Shown piece after piece: positions 45,449-55,406 of a DNA stretch of 64,000 nt. How positions within the stretch are numbered: position 1 is the first letter of the stretch; the number at the start of each line of letters is the position of its first letter. The position numbers and the translations under genes were made by a program. Source of the DNA: DATFNV01 sp963827935 (GTDB lineage: Bacteria; Planctomycetota; Planctomycetia; Gemmatales; Gemmataceae); assembly GCA_963827935.1 (NCBI GenBank), contig CAWHCN010000006.1:384776-448775 (forward strand). The letters run 5' to 3'. Under the pieces are notes generated by a model. That model did no database searches. It saw only the letters and a list, made by a program, of their open reading frames with translations, and was not told the DNA's origin.

Positions 45449-47243
45449 TCAGGGAAGGGATCGGACGACGACGCGGCGAAACGATGCCGCGCCGCCGATG
45501 ACGTAGAAGCCCCAGCGCACCCGCGGGTTGACGGCGGGCACCGGAGCGGGCAGCTGTGACTGGAGAAGCGCGCTTGTCCGGGCGTTGACGTCGGCGTAAG
45601 GAACGCGACGCACCTCCGCGCCGTCGAGCCAGAGGGTCAGGCCATCGGCCGTAACATCCACGGCCAGCCGGCGCCAGGGGTCCGCCCCGGCGGCCTGGCG
45701 CGCGGTCAGCACCGCGCCGACCAGCTTCGTCCCCGGCTCGCTGCAGCGGCAGCGCAGTCAGCGCCAGCCTGCCCGCGTTGGCGCCCTTGTCGGACAGGCC
45801 GTACAGGCAGAAGAAGTGGTTGGGCCGATCGCCCTGCGGCAGGAGGTCGTGGGCGATAAAGAGCCCGGCCTCGCCCTGCCCCGCGTTCAGGGTCTGCCAG
45901 ACCTCGGCCTCGAGGCGATAGCACGGCGGCGGCGCGGCAGGCACCAACTCGAGCGGCGTGAAGTTGACGGTCTTGACGCCCAGCGGTTGATCCGGTTCGG
46001 CGACAAGCGCGACGCGGCCGGCCTCCAGCGGCCAGCGATACCAGAGCGGCCCGCCCGTGTCCCCGACCAGCTCCAGCGGCTCGCCCTGGTCGAGCCGATC
46101 GAGCCCGGCCCGAAAAGCCGCCGGGTATTCGTCCGGCAGGGTCCCCAACGGACCGGCGGCCGGGTGCCCGGCCAGCTTCGCCCCCACCAGGACGGCCCCG
46201 CCCAGCAGCAGACAGAGGGCCAGCCCGGCGAGCAGGGCCGACCGGTGCCGTCGCAGCCGGCGGATCGAGCGGCCCAACCAGCCCTCGGGGCGGGCCAGGG
46301 TCGGCTCGCCGCGTTGCCAGCGGGCCAGGTCGTCGGCCAGCGCCCCGGCGGACAGATACGCGCTTGGACGCCTCCTTATTGAGGCATTTCAGGACCACGG
46401 CTCCGAGGTCGGCGTCGATGGCGGGGCGCTCGCGGGACAGCGGGCGCGGCTCCTCGGCATGGATGCGGTGGAGCATCGTCTCGCGCCGGCCACGGAAGGG
46501 GCGGCGGCCGGCCAAAAGCTCGTACAGGATCACCCCCAGCGCCGAACGTCCGCGGCCGGGCCGGTCGGCCCCAGACCCGGATCGGACTGCTCCGGCGCCA
46601 TGTACGCCGGCGTGCCCATTTCTCGCCCGGTGCGCGTTTGCAGGTCGTCGCAGTCGAGGATTTTCGCCAGGCCGAAATCGGCGACCCACGGCTCGTCGCC
46701 CTCATCGAGCAGGACGTTGGACGGCTTCAGGTCGCGGTGCAGGATGCCGTGGTCGTGAGCGTGCTGCACGGCCCGGGCCACCTTCTCCACCAGGGCGGCG
46801 GCACGCTTCGGATCGGCGCTGATGCGCTGGGCGTGTTGCGCCAGGCTGCCGCTCCGGGCCAGCGGCATGGTGAAATAGTGGTAACCGTTCTGAATCCCGA
46901 CATCGTGAACCGCGATGATGTTGACGTGGCGCAGTCGGCCGGCGGCACGAGCCTCGCGCTGGAAGCGGAGCACTTCCTCGCGCTGGGCCGCCGGCCCGGC
47001 CAGGATCATTTTCAGCGCCACCACCCGGTCCAGCCCTGCCTGCCGGGCCTTGTAGACCACCCCCATCCCGCCGCGCTCGATTTCTTCCAGCAACTCATAG
47101 GGGCCGAACCGCCCCAGAGTCGGCGTGGCGATGTCACTGGCCTGATCGGCCGCTTTCGTTGTCGCCAGCGGCGTGGACGGCCCGGCCGAATCGGCTCGGG
47201 ATACGGTGGGTGTGGGTTCCAGATCGGGCGTCGGCGTGCTCAT
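45449..47243 (-). CDS. Ser/Thr protein kinase with membrane anchor and extracellular domain (frame breaks)
   Basis: ATG 47243 (MSTPTPDLEPTPTVSRADSA) leads into FGPYELLEEIERGGMGVVYK, VALKMILAG (Lys), HGILHRDLKPSNVLLDEGD (catalytic loop HRDLKPSN), VADFGLAKI (DFG) and GTPAYMAPEQ (APE), a complete Hanks-type core. After a frame change near 46540 the C-lobe continues (LGVILYELLAGRRPFRGRRE, AVVLKCLNKEASKR), then another change near 46340 brings a transmembrane helix SALLAGLALCLLLGGAVLVG and a beta-rich outer domain (WYRWPLEAGRVALVAEPDQP, EAEVWQTLNAGQGEAGLFIA), and a last change near 45715 the tail (VDVTADGLTLWLDGAEVRRV) ending at 45449. Such sensor kinases are abundant in planctomycetes. About 600 residues. 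Confidence 0.85.
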
Positions 47244-47355
47244 GGAGGTCACCCGCACGGGGGGCCGGCCGAACAGAAGGTCAACCGTTCATTATCCACG
47301 CGCCTGCGCGGCAAGCAAGGGGAGTGATCCACGGATGACACAGATAAGACAATTG

Positions 47356-47483
47356 TCTCGTTCCCACGCTCTGCGTGGGAACGCACGTTTGGCCGCTCTG
47401 CGGCCCGAAGCCTACACACCGCCGATGTTCCAGCGACGCAGAGCGTCGCCACGTGCGTTCCCACGCGGAGCGTGGGAACGAGA
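47356..47483. repeat. Nested REP-like palindrome
   Basis: TCTCGTTCCCACGCTCTGCG plus TGGGAACGCACGT (47356-47388) pairs with 47451-47483; each arm also folds alone (CGTTCCCACGC/GCGTGGGAACG). The core is a widespread bacterial repeat. It lies between the divergent kinase gene and the 47688 gene. Confidence 0.88.
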
Positions 47484-47687
47484 AACCCACCCAAGTTAAG
47501 AGACTCACACCCGGCGGATGGTGCTAGCGCGGACGCACCTGTCGCCGAAACACTACCTGTTACCGATCCGTTACATCCGCAGAGGCCGGCCGGCGGTAGA
47601 ATGGCCGTGGCCAGTGGGGGGGAGTCCGGGCCCGGTCCCTTCCGGCCGCACGCTGTTCGCCCGCGCTTTCAGGAAAGGAACCAAGCC

Positions 47688-48226
47688 ATGAAAATCCGTT
47701 CTGTGCTGACCGTGCTGGGAACCGCCGCGGTGACGGCGGCCCTGACCATCCTCGTCGCGGCTCCCTGGGGGGAAGGGGTGGCCCAGGCCGCACCGACCAT
47801 CGCCCCCGTCATCGCCCAGTCCCAGCTCAGCTCGCAGGGGTGCAAGTTTACCCTGAAGACCGACAAGCTGGCTTATGAAGCCAACGAATCGCCGGTCATC
47901 GAGGTGACGGCCGTCAATGGCAGCGACAAGCTCGTCGAGGCCACCGTGTGGGTGACCATCTCGGCCACCTCACCCTTGGGCGCATGGCGCGGATGCTGCC
48001 GCGGCCCAGCACGCTCTGGTCGCAAGAGTTCGCCTTCAGCCTGAAGGCCGACGAAACCAAAACGATGAAGCTCACCTGCCCGGCCAAGCTGCCTGCCCTG
48101 AGCGATGTGCGGATCGTCCTGAGCGATCGCAAGGATGCCGTCCTGGCCGGCAGCGTCGGCGTGCCCGCCAACGTCTATCAGGCCAAGGCGGGCGGATCGA
48201 ACGCGGTACCGCCACGGAACCGGTAG
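47688..48226 (+). CDS. Exported protein of unknown function (one frame break)
   Basis: ATG 47688 follows AGGAAAGGAA. MKIRSVLTVLGTAAVTAALT leads to a signal peptide cut near AQAA. The mature part reads KFTLKTDKLAYEANESPVIE and VTAVNGSDKLVEATVWVTIS, an immunoglobulin-like beta-sandwich pattern, then changes frame near 47975 and continues WSQEFAFSLKADETKTMKLT and VRIVLSDRKDAVLAGSVGV to the stop at 48226. About 179 residues. It lies 12 bp upstream of the pentein-fold gene and is probably cotranscribed with it. Confidence 0.65.
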
Positions 48227-48237
48227 AGGTTATTCTC

Positions 48238-49380
48238 ATGACCACGCGCTCGCACATTTTCCTGGGGATCGGCCTGGGCCTGGCAGTCGCGGCCGGCGTG
48301 CTGGACTTCACGGGCGTCGGCCGCGGCCGACGGGCGGAGCCGGCAGGACCGCTCCTGAGCGAATGCGACGGGGCCCTGCGCCGCCTCGTCATTCACTACG
48401 CCGGCGAGGCCGACGATGAAGTCGTGCTGCCGGTCTACCGCTCGTTTCTTCGGCAGCTGCCCGCCGGGGTGGAGGTCTGCGCCATCTGCCCTGACGAGGC
48501 GACCTTTGCCGGCCTGGTCGATCGCGTCGGTCCGACGGACTGTCGTCTGAAGCCGGTGGTGGTGGGCCATCCCATCACCTCCTGGTCGCGGGACCGCTGG
48601 CTGGCGCTGGGGGCGGTTCAGGGGCAGACGACGACCCTCTTCAGCCCGCGCGCGGAGGACGGCGCCGACGTGTGGCCGGCCCGGCAAGGGGACCAGCGCG
48701 TGGCCGACGACCTGGCGGCCTTGCTGGGTCCCGGCGTGGGTTCCCGGCGGAGCCCACTGTACTTTGACGGCGGGGACTTTGCCGCCGACGGCGAGACGGC
48801 CTTCGTGCGACCCGCCGTCCTGCTCCGCAACATCCAGCGGACCGTGGCCACACGGGCCGAGTTGATCGAACGGCTAACCACCGACCTTGGACATCGCATC
48901 GTCATGCTGGACGGAGCGCCGGACCATCATGTCGGCATGGTCATGATGCCGGTCGGCGGCCGCACGGTGCTGGTCGGCGACCCGCTGCTGGCCCAGGGAG
49001 TGCTGGCCGGGTCGGAGCCCGAAGCCGCCGCCGTCAAGGCCTTCCTGCCGGGCGGGCCGGACTTCAGCGAGGCCACGGCGGCTTCATTCGAGTCGGTGGC
49101 CAACCACTGCCGCGACGCCGGCTATCGCGTTGTCCGCATCCCGGTGGTGCCGGGCGTGGACGGCCGAACCTACCTGACGTTTGTCAACGGCATCATGGAT
49201 GAGCGCGACGGCCGGCGGACGAGCTACATGCCGGCGTACAGCTTCACGCCGACTCTGACTCGGGCGGCGACTGCGACCTGGAACGACCTGGGCTTCGAGG
49301 TGCGTGAGGTTGACTGCGACAGCTGCGCCCGTTACTTCGGCACGCTGCACTGCCTGGTCAACGTGCTGGAGCGGGACTGA
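48238..49380 (+). CDS. Exported pentein-fold amidinohydrolase, agmatine-deiminase-like
   Basis: The 380-residue protein is uninterrupted. MTTRSHIFLGIGLGLAVAAG gives a signal or anchor helix. The enzyme core then shows SWSRDRWLALG, PLYFDGGDFAADGE (substrate Asp), GAPDHHVGMVMMPVGGRTV (His), TYLTFVNGIMDERDG and the nucleophile Cys in YFGTLHCLVNVLERD near the C-terminus, the same order as agmatine deiminase at 8.6-9.6 kb. Sequence between the motifs is quite different, so the substrate is uncertain; a periplasmic arginine- or peptidyl-arginine-acting enzyme is possible. It follows a small exported protein by 12 bp. Confidence 0.78.
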   Translation: MTTRSHIFLGIGLGLAVAAGVLDFTGVGRGRRAEPAGPLLSECDGALRRLVIHYAGEADDEVVLPVYRSFLRQLPAGVEVCAICPDEATFAGLVDRVGPTDCRLKPVVVGHPITSWSRDRWLALGAVQGQTTTLFSPRAEDGADVWPARQGDQRVADDLAALLGPGVGSRRSPLYFDGGDFAADGETAFVRPAVLLRNIQRTVATRAELIERLTTDLGHRIVMLDGAPDHHVGMVMMPVGGRTVLVGDPLLAQGVLAGSEPEAAAVKAFLPGGPDFSEATAASFESVANHCRDAGYRVVRIPVVPGVDGRTYLTFVNGIMDERDGRRTSYMPAYSFTPTLTRAATATWNDLGFEVREVDCDSCARYFGTLHCLVNVLERD

Positions 49381-49383
49381 CCC

Positions 49384-49623
49384 TCAAGCCGCCTCGGCCT
49401 CCACGAATGCGAACGAGGCGAAGGGGACGTTGCGGGTGGCGGTGCCGTCTTCGAAGAAGAGGTCGGCGGCCTCGACCGGGCCGCTGGCCGTCTCCAGCAC
49501 GTGGGGGCGGAGCTGCACCTTGAGGCGCTTTCCCTTACGGATCCGCGCCCGCTCCAGCGGGTGCTTCCGCGATACCTCGACGTTCATCTGATACTCGACG
49601 GCGAACTCGATGGTGTGATACAT
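49384..49623 (-). CDS. Small conserved protein of unknown function
   Basis: ATG 49623 (MYHTIEFAVEYQMNVEVSRK) gives 79 residues with no signal peptide: two beta strands and a helical middle (ERARIRKGKRLKVQLRPHVL), ending VEAADLFFEDGTATRNVPFA. The VEAADLFFEDG(T) block is one I associate with small planctomycete proteins of unknown role. It converges on the pentein gene, which ends 3 bp away on the other strand. Confidence 0.65.
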   Translation of the reverse strand: MYHTIEFAVEYQMNVEVSRKHPLERARIRKGKRLKVQLRPHVLETASGPVEAADLFFEDGTATRNVPFASFAFVEAEAA

Positions 49624-49678
49624 GGCCCTGCCCCCCGGTGAGCCCCGCTTGGCCCTCAGCTGGCCTGAGCTATCTCTC

Positions 49679-49915
49679 TTATCGGCGTGTGATGCGCCGG
49701 TCTTGCGTAGTGCCGGCTGCGGGTGCATTCTTCGGCCGAGCTGCCCTGCGCAACCCGCACAAGAAGTTGGCCCCACCCCGCGTGGCGCTCGGCAGGAAGG
49801 CGGTCCAGCTATCGCGCGCGAACCGGACCGCCTCGGCAGGGGCCCCCGGTCCCCGATTGGTCTCGGTGTACCAAACATAGGCGGCGAACTGGGCCGACAG
49901 TTTCAGCGCATTCAT
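49679..49915 (-). CDS. Small conserved protein of unknown function
   Basis: ATG 49915 (MNALKLSAQFAAYVWYTETN) gives 78 residues: FAAYVWYTETNRGPGAPAEA, VRFARDSWTAFLPSATRGG and a basic tail (LRRAARPKN). The pattern resembles a small planctomycete family with 'AA(A/Y)VWF...AxxFARxNWxxFL'. The ATG 49969 further upstream would add a non-conserved N-terminus. Between 49930 and 50317 I see no gene. Confidence 0.6.
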   Translation of the reverse strand: MNALKLSAQFAAYVWYTETNRGPGAPAEAVRFARDSWTAFLPSATRGGANFLCGLRRAARPKNAPAAGTTQDRRITRR

Positions 49916-50317
49916 CTCATTCCCCTGGGTTGAGTCCGGTTGGGTCGGCGGAGAACGGTCAAGGAGCACGCGTCATGCTGGGCCCGGAAGGGCGGGAAGC
50001 GGGTCCTGTCCCGCCGGGCTCTCCGCTGGAAACCGAAGCAAAGGGTGTGCCGCTAACTGCCAGGCGAGACTAGCAGAACGACGTGCCATTCACTTCAAGT
50101 TGTTTGTAGGTCAAGAGATGGAACGAAATGCGTGGCCGCCTTAGGACGATAGGCTTTGCGATCACCGCGTGTCTGGGATTTCCCCACCTGCCAGGGTCCC
50201 CACGGCGGCTTGGCAATTTTGCGCGGGGGGTGTGTCAGAATGGATCACCTGACCGCGGGGCGAAGAGTCTTCTGAACCAGCCCCGGCTAGCGCGCGGGCC
50301 TGGTACCGCGCGGCCGT

Positions 50318-50881
50318 TCACTTGAAGTTCTTGACCCACTCATCGAACCCCTTCTTGTAGTGCTCGATGGTGGCAGCGGGGCCGATGAGGCGGATCTGAT
50401 ACTTCGTCTTGCCCTCGAAGACCACGCCAAGCAGCCGGTAGTCCGGCCGCTGCTGCGGTTTCTCGTTCGGATCGCGCGGGCGGGTCTTGTAGAGGTAGGT
50501 CCCCTGCACATCGACGTAGGTGGCATCTTTGTCGCCCAGCTTGATCTCGGTCACCTTCGAGATGTCTTCGGCCTTCTTCCCCTTGGGCGGCAGGAAGTCC
50601 TTCTGCCAGCGCTCGATGTTCCCCTTGACGGTATCGGGGATGCCCTTGAAAATCACGAGCTCGGCGTCCCGCTTGTCGTCCTTGACCTTCGGCAGGCTGA
50701 ACTGGGCATACCGCAGGTTCGACGCCGGGGTTTCCTCCTTCCAGCTGGCGGGCGTCTTGGAGGTCATGCCGTCGATGTCGACGACCGTGCCCTTGTTCTC
50801 CTTGTCGGCGGCGCGTCCAGGGCTGAGCGCCCCGAGCGCTGCAATCACCGCGAGCAGCAGCACCCACCAGGCCTGTTTCAT
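50318..50881 (-). CDS. Exported protein of unknown function (planctomycete family)
   Basis: I choose ATG 50881 (MKQAWWVLLLAVIAALGALS), which begins directly with a signal peptide cut near GRAAD; a TGGTCC-rich leader at 50905 is less likely. The mature 165 residues (GTVVDIDGMTSKTPASWKEE, LRYAQFSLPKVKDDKRDAEL, DATYVDVQGTYLYKTRPRDP, IRLIGPAATIEHYKKGFDEW) form an alpha/beta pattern and match a secreted family often seen in Gemmata and relatives, with a role in no known pathway. It is complete. Confidence 0.7.
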   Translation of the reverse strand: MKQAWWVLLLAVIAALGALSPGRAADKENKGTVVDIDGMTSKTPASWKEETPASNLRYAQFSLPKVKDDKRDAELVIFKGIPDTVKGNIERWQKDFLPPKGKKAEDISKVTEIKLGDKDATYVDVQGTYLYKTRPRDPNEKPQQRPDYRLLGVVFEGKTKYQIRLIGPAATIEHYKKGFDEWVKNFK

Positions 50882-51160
50882 CGTTCGGTCCTCCCCTTGT
50901 GGCACAGGTCGGCCGGCTGGTGCAACTGCCCCAACCGCCCCCGTCAGTCAGTTAACGCTCCGGGGCGGGCCGCGGCAAGTGGCCAGGTGCAGTCTGGGGG
51001 GGACGAAAGCCGTCCTATCCGCTATCTTGTAACATTGACGCAAACTCCCGCAGGCTGGATCATCGGTACGGGGGTCAACACCCCAACCTCTCCCGAAGAC
51101 CACTGCTTTAATCGTCAACGGTCGGGGCTGAGCGCGCCCCGGTGAGAAAGAGGGCCAGAT

Positions 51161-53164
51161 ATGAGCAGCGCCGTGGCGCGAGGACCGGTTCGGACCCCGG
51201 AAACCGTCCAGCAACCCACCGAAACCAAATTCGAGTACCCGGGCATGCCCACAACCTGCGACGGTGCCGAGGCGGTGGTCCACGTCGAGATTAACGTCAG
51301 CCCAGGCGGCCGGGGCCTACCCGATCACCAGCTCGACGACCATGGGCGGCGGGTTCAACGCCGCCGTCATGAACGGCCAGACCAACCTCTGGGGCGACCC
51401 GCTGATGTTCTTCGAGCCGGAAAGCGAACACTCGGCCGCCACGGTCTGCGAGGGCTTCGCCGTCGCCGGCGGCCGCGTCACCAACTTCACCTCCGGCCAG
51501 GGCCTGGTGCTGATGAAGGAGGTGCTTTACACCATCTCCGGCAAGCGCCTGCCGGTGCGTGATGAACATCGGCGCCCGCGCCCTGACCAGCCAGGGCCTG
51601 AACGTCCACGCCGGGCACGACGACGTGATGGCGTGGCCGACTGCGGCTGGGGCATGATGTTCGCCCGCAACGCCCAGGAAGCCGGCGATTTCTGCCTGAT
51701 CGCCCGCCGCGCCGCCGAGGCCACCCAGACGCCGTTCTTCAACGTGCAGGACGGCTTCCTCACCACGCACACCGTCGAAACCGTCCGCCTGCCCGAGCCG
51801 GAGTTCATGAAGGAGTACATCGGCGACCCCAAGGAGAAGCTCGATCAACCTGATGGACCCGGCCAACCCGATGATGTCCGGCGTGGTCCAGAACCAGGAT
51901 TCGTACATGAAGGGGAAGATCGCCCAGCGCTGGTATTACGACCGCATCGACCCAGCCCTGGAAGAGGCGTTCGACCGAGTTTGCCCGCAAGACCGGCCGG
52001 CAAGTACGGCTTCGTCGAACCCTACCGCTGCGACGATGCCGACTACATCCTCGTCGGCATGGGCTGCTACATGGAGACGGCCAAGGCCACGGTCGATTAC
52101 CTGCGCGACGAGAAGGGGATCGCCGCCGGCTGCCTGACGGTCTTCGTCTTCCGGCCGTTCCCGGCGCGAGCAGATCGTCGAGGCCCTCAAGGACTGCAAG
52201 GCGTTCACCGTCTTCGAGCGCATGGACGACCCGCTGTCGACCACCGGCAACCATCTGACCCGCGAGATCAAGGCGGCCTTCTGCGACGCCGTGACCGGGC
52301 AGAACGGGCAGGAGCGGATCGACCGCGTGCCGCAGATCTATCAGCGGCGCCGCCGGCCTGGGCAGCCGCGACGTCCGTGCCGGCGACATCATCGCCGCCT
52401 TCGACAACATGATCGCAAGCCGGGCGGCACGGACTTCTTCTGCGTCGGCATCGACCACGCCCTGGCCCTGAAGCAGCCGGAGGATCCCGACCTGCGGCCG
52501 CAGCGGCGGCTTCTCGATGCGCGGCCACTCGGTCGGCGGCTTCGGCTCGGTGACCACCAACAAGGTCATCGCCACCATCGCCGGCAACGTCTTCGGCAAG
52601 GACGTGCAGGCCTATCCCAAGTACGGCTCCGAAAAGAAGGGCCTGCCGACGACCTACTACCTGACCATCGCCGACTCGCACATCAACACGCACTGCGAGC
52701 TGGAGCAGGTCGATCTGCTGTGCATCAACGACCCGACGGCGATCCTCAGTCCTGGCACGCTGGACGGCCTGGTCACCGGCGGGGCGATCTTCATGCAGTC
52801 GCCGTACACCGACCCGGCCGAGGTCTGGAAGCGCGTCCCCGAGCGAGAACCAGCAAGACCATCCGCGAGCAAGAAGGTCCGCGTCTTCTTCTGCGACATG
52901 GTGAAGATCGCCCGCGAAGTGGCTTCGGAGGCCGACCTGCAGATGCGCATGCAGGGCATCGTGCTTCTGGGCGCGTTCCTGCAGCTGACGCCCTATGCCA
53001 AGGAAAGCAGCATGACCGACGAGCAGGTCTACGCGGGCGTCGAGAAGGCCCTGCGCAAGTACTTCGGCAAGCGCGGCGACCGCGTCGTGCAGGACAACCT
53101 GACCTGCGTCAAGCGCGGCTACAGCGAGATGAAAGAGATCCCGCCGGCAGTTATCGGTGCCTAA
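51161..53164 (+). CDS. Pyruvate:ferredoxin oxidoreductase, alpha/gamma part (many frame breaks)
   Basis: ATG 51161 starts MSSAVARGPVRTPETVQQPT, and the joined frames read TTMGGGFNAAVMNGQTNLWG, SEHSAATVCEGFAVAGGRVT, WGMMFARNAQEAGDFCLIAR, FLTTHTVETVRLPEPEFMKE, GKIAQRWYYDRIDPALEEAF and FGSVTTNKVIATIAGNVFGK, which are domains I, II and III (pyruvate-binding, transketolase C-like, gamma). The Thr of TTHTVE is the pyruvate-contact position. The frame changes about ten times; in nearly every case one extra base at a codon third position explains it (e.g. 51558, 52001, 52167, 52342, 52501). With the beta gene downstream it oxidises pyruvate to acetyl-CoA and reduces ferredoxin. A hairpin (53174-53237) separates the two genes. 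Confidence 0.85.
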
Positions 53165-53173
53165 TGAAACTGT

Positions 53174-53237
53174 CGGTTAGCCGCGACGCGGAGGCGAGCG
53201 CTGGTCAGGAGCGCTCCCTCCGGGTCGCGGCTAACCG
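53174..53237. repeat. Inverted repeat between the two PFOR genes
   Basis: CGGTTAGCCGCGAC (53174-53187) pairs with GTCGCGGCTAACCG (53224-53237), and inside it GAGGCGAGCGCT pairs with AGCGCTCCCTC. It sits between the PFOR stop (53164) and the beta start (53263), so it may adjust the relative expression of the two genes. Confidence 0.88.
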
Positions 53238-53262
53238 AATGCATACCCGGAGTCCCCGAATA

Positions 53263-54924
53263 ATGACGACCGCGACGACCAACGGCCAAAAACGCCGTCG
53301 ATGAACGAGGCCAACGAGCGCGACCCGTTCAACAACAACTGCTACGGCACGCTCGTCGACCAGCGGCTACAAGCTGGTCAGCCTGCCGGTGCTCGACGTG
53401 ATCGACTTCAACGAGCGGATCATCCGCGGCTACGAGGAAGGCTACGGCGAGAAGGAGCTGCCGGCCGACCTGTCGCTGGCCCGCTCGCTGGTCCCCGCCG
53501 GCACCGCCACGCTGCGCGACTTCAGCAACATCTCTCCGGAGATTCCCGAGTACATCACCGAGAACTGCACCGGCTGCATGGACTGCGTCACCGAGTGCCC
53601 CGACACCGCCATCCTCGGCAAGGTCCTCTCCGAGGACGAGTTGGAGGCGAAGCTGCTGACCATCCCCGAGGCCGACCGCGCCATGTACCGCGGCCCAGTG
53701 GTCCAAGACCAAGAAGTACTACGACGCCGGCAAGAAGAAGGTCGGCTCCGGCGGCATGTTCCAGATCATCATCGACCCGTCGCAAGTGCAAGGGCTGCGC
53801 CGAGTGCGTCACCGTCTGCGACGACGACGCCCTCAAAATGATCGCCAAGACCGACGAGGTGATGACCAACGCCCGCAAGAGCCATCGCTACTTCAAGAAC
53901 ATCGGCCCGAGCAACGACAAGTACATCAACGAGAACCTGCTGATCGACATGATGCTCAAGGAGCAGACGCACATCTACGTCGGCGGCGCCGGCTCGTGCG
54001 CCGGCTGCGGCGAGGGGACGGCCCTGCGCATGATGTGCTCGGCCACCGGCTCGAAGTACGGCGACCAGTGGGGCATCGTCGCCGCCACCGGCTGCAACAC
54101 CGTCTACACCTCGACCTATCCGTACAACCCCTATCTGGTGCCCTGGACCAACTCGCTGTTCGAGAACGCCCCGGCCGACGCCATCGGCGTGCGCATGCGC
54201 TGGGACCAGATGGGCTGGAAGAACAAGCCGATCTGGTGCATCGGCGGCGACGGCGCCATGTTCGACATCGGCTTCCAGGCGCTGTCGCGCCTGCTCGCCA
54301 GCGGCATGAACATCAAGGTGTTCGTCCTCGACACGCAGGTCTATTCCAACACCGGCGGCCAGGCGTCCACCAGCAGCTTCACCGGCCAGAACACCAAGAT
54401 GAGCGTCCACGGCAAGGCCAGTGGGCGGCAAGCAGGAACGCCGCAAGGAGATCGCCCAGATCGCCATGATGCACCCCCGCACCTACGTGGCCCAGACGAC
54501 CTGTGCCCACATCAACCACTTCTACAAGTCGGTGCTGGGCGCGCTGGAATTCGACGGTCCGGCCATCGTCGTCTGCTACACGACCTGCCAGCCGGAGCAC
54601 GGCGTCGCCGACAACATGGCCGGCGAACAGGCGCGGCTGGCCGTCGACAGCCGGGCCTTCCCGCTCCTGATCTACGATCCGCGCAAGGGCGAGCACGATC
54701 AAGGAACGCCTGTCGCTCCAGGGCAACCCGGCCGTGAAGGACGACTGGTTCGACGAACCCCAAGACCAAGCGAGGAAGTGACCTTCATCGACTTCGCCCG
54801 CAGCGAGGGCCGCTTCTCCAAGCACTTCGACAAGGACGGCAACCCGTCGGAGACGCTGCTGCACGCCAAGCAGGATCGGCTGGAGAACTGGCACCTGTTG
54901 CAGGAGTTGGCCGGGTTGCGCTGA
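53263..54924 (+). CDS. Pyruvate:ferredoxin oxidoreductase, beta part with ferredoxin domain (many frame breaks)
   Basis: ATG 53263 (MTTATTNGQK) leads, after several frame changes, to VIDFNERIIRGYEEGYGEKE, then two 4Fe-4S motifs (ENCTGCMDCVTECPD and CKGCAECVTVC) and the TPP-binding beta domain: AGSCAGCGEGTALRMMCSAT, GCNTVYTSTYPYNP, WCIGGDGAMFDIGFQALSRL (the GDG...N motif of TPP enzymes) and DTQVYSNTGGQASTS. It ends LENWHLLQELAGLR at 54924. Split PFOR, with alpha/gamma and beta on separate genes, is used here instead of a single fused chain. Most frame changes are single extra bases at codon third positions. Confidence 0.85.
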
Positions 54925-54991
54925 CGGCTTGTCAGCGCAGCGCGTGCTAGGCTTCTCCCGGCGGGAATTCTTACCCTCCGGGAGCCAGGCG

Positions 54992-55405
54992 ATGAGCACT
55001 CAGGTTGAGACCGGGAGACCAGACCAGCCCGATCGGAGCGTTGCCGCCCGGCCCTGGCTGACACAGCAGCAGTTCGTCCTGCGCGGTCTGCAACTGGGCA
55101 TTCTTGGCGGCATCCTGCTCGGCAACTTCTCGGCCACCAGCCTCCTGCTCCACGATCCGCGCGGGCAGCGGATGATGGTCGGCGCGTCGGTCCCCATGAC
55201 CGTGGTCCTGGCGGTCCATCTGATCGGCTGTGCGATCCTGAACCGCCTTGTGCCGCCCGATAATCCAGCCTACAAGGGGCGGCGCGCCGTGCTGTCGTGG
55301 ATGCTGGAAGGGGCCCTCTTCCCCATGTTCTATCTGCCGATCGTGATCGTCCTCCTCGTCGGTCCTCCCGTCCTGCGCGTGATGGAGTCGCTGACTCAGC
55401 CATAG
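54992..55405 (+). CDS. Three-helix membrane protein of unknown function
   Basis: I choose ATG 54992 because GGAG lies 10 bp upstream. The 137-residue product (MSTQVETGRPDQPDRSVAAR) has a soluble N-terminal tail and three membrane helices: QLGILGGILLGNFSATSLLL, VPMTVVLAVHLIGCAIL and EGALFPMFYLPIVIVLLVGP. Family unknown. It follows the PFOR beta gene by 67 bp on the same strand and may be cotranscribed. Confidence 0.65.
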   Translation: MSTQVETGRPDQPDRSVAARPWLTQQQFVLRGLQLGILGGILLGNFSATSLLLHDPRGQRMMVGASVPMTVVLAVHLIGCAILNRLVPPDNPAYKGRRAVLSWMLEGALFPMFYLPIVIVLLVGPPVLRVMESLTQP

Positions 55406-55406
55406 G

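Noticed and set aside
51161..54924. Programmed +1 frameshifting in the PFOR genes
   Set aside because: About twenty sites without a shared slippery sequence or stop-codon context in a housekeeping enzyme; a mixed-allele or sequencing consensus explains them better.
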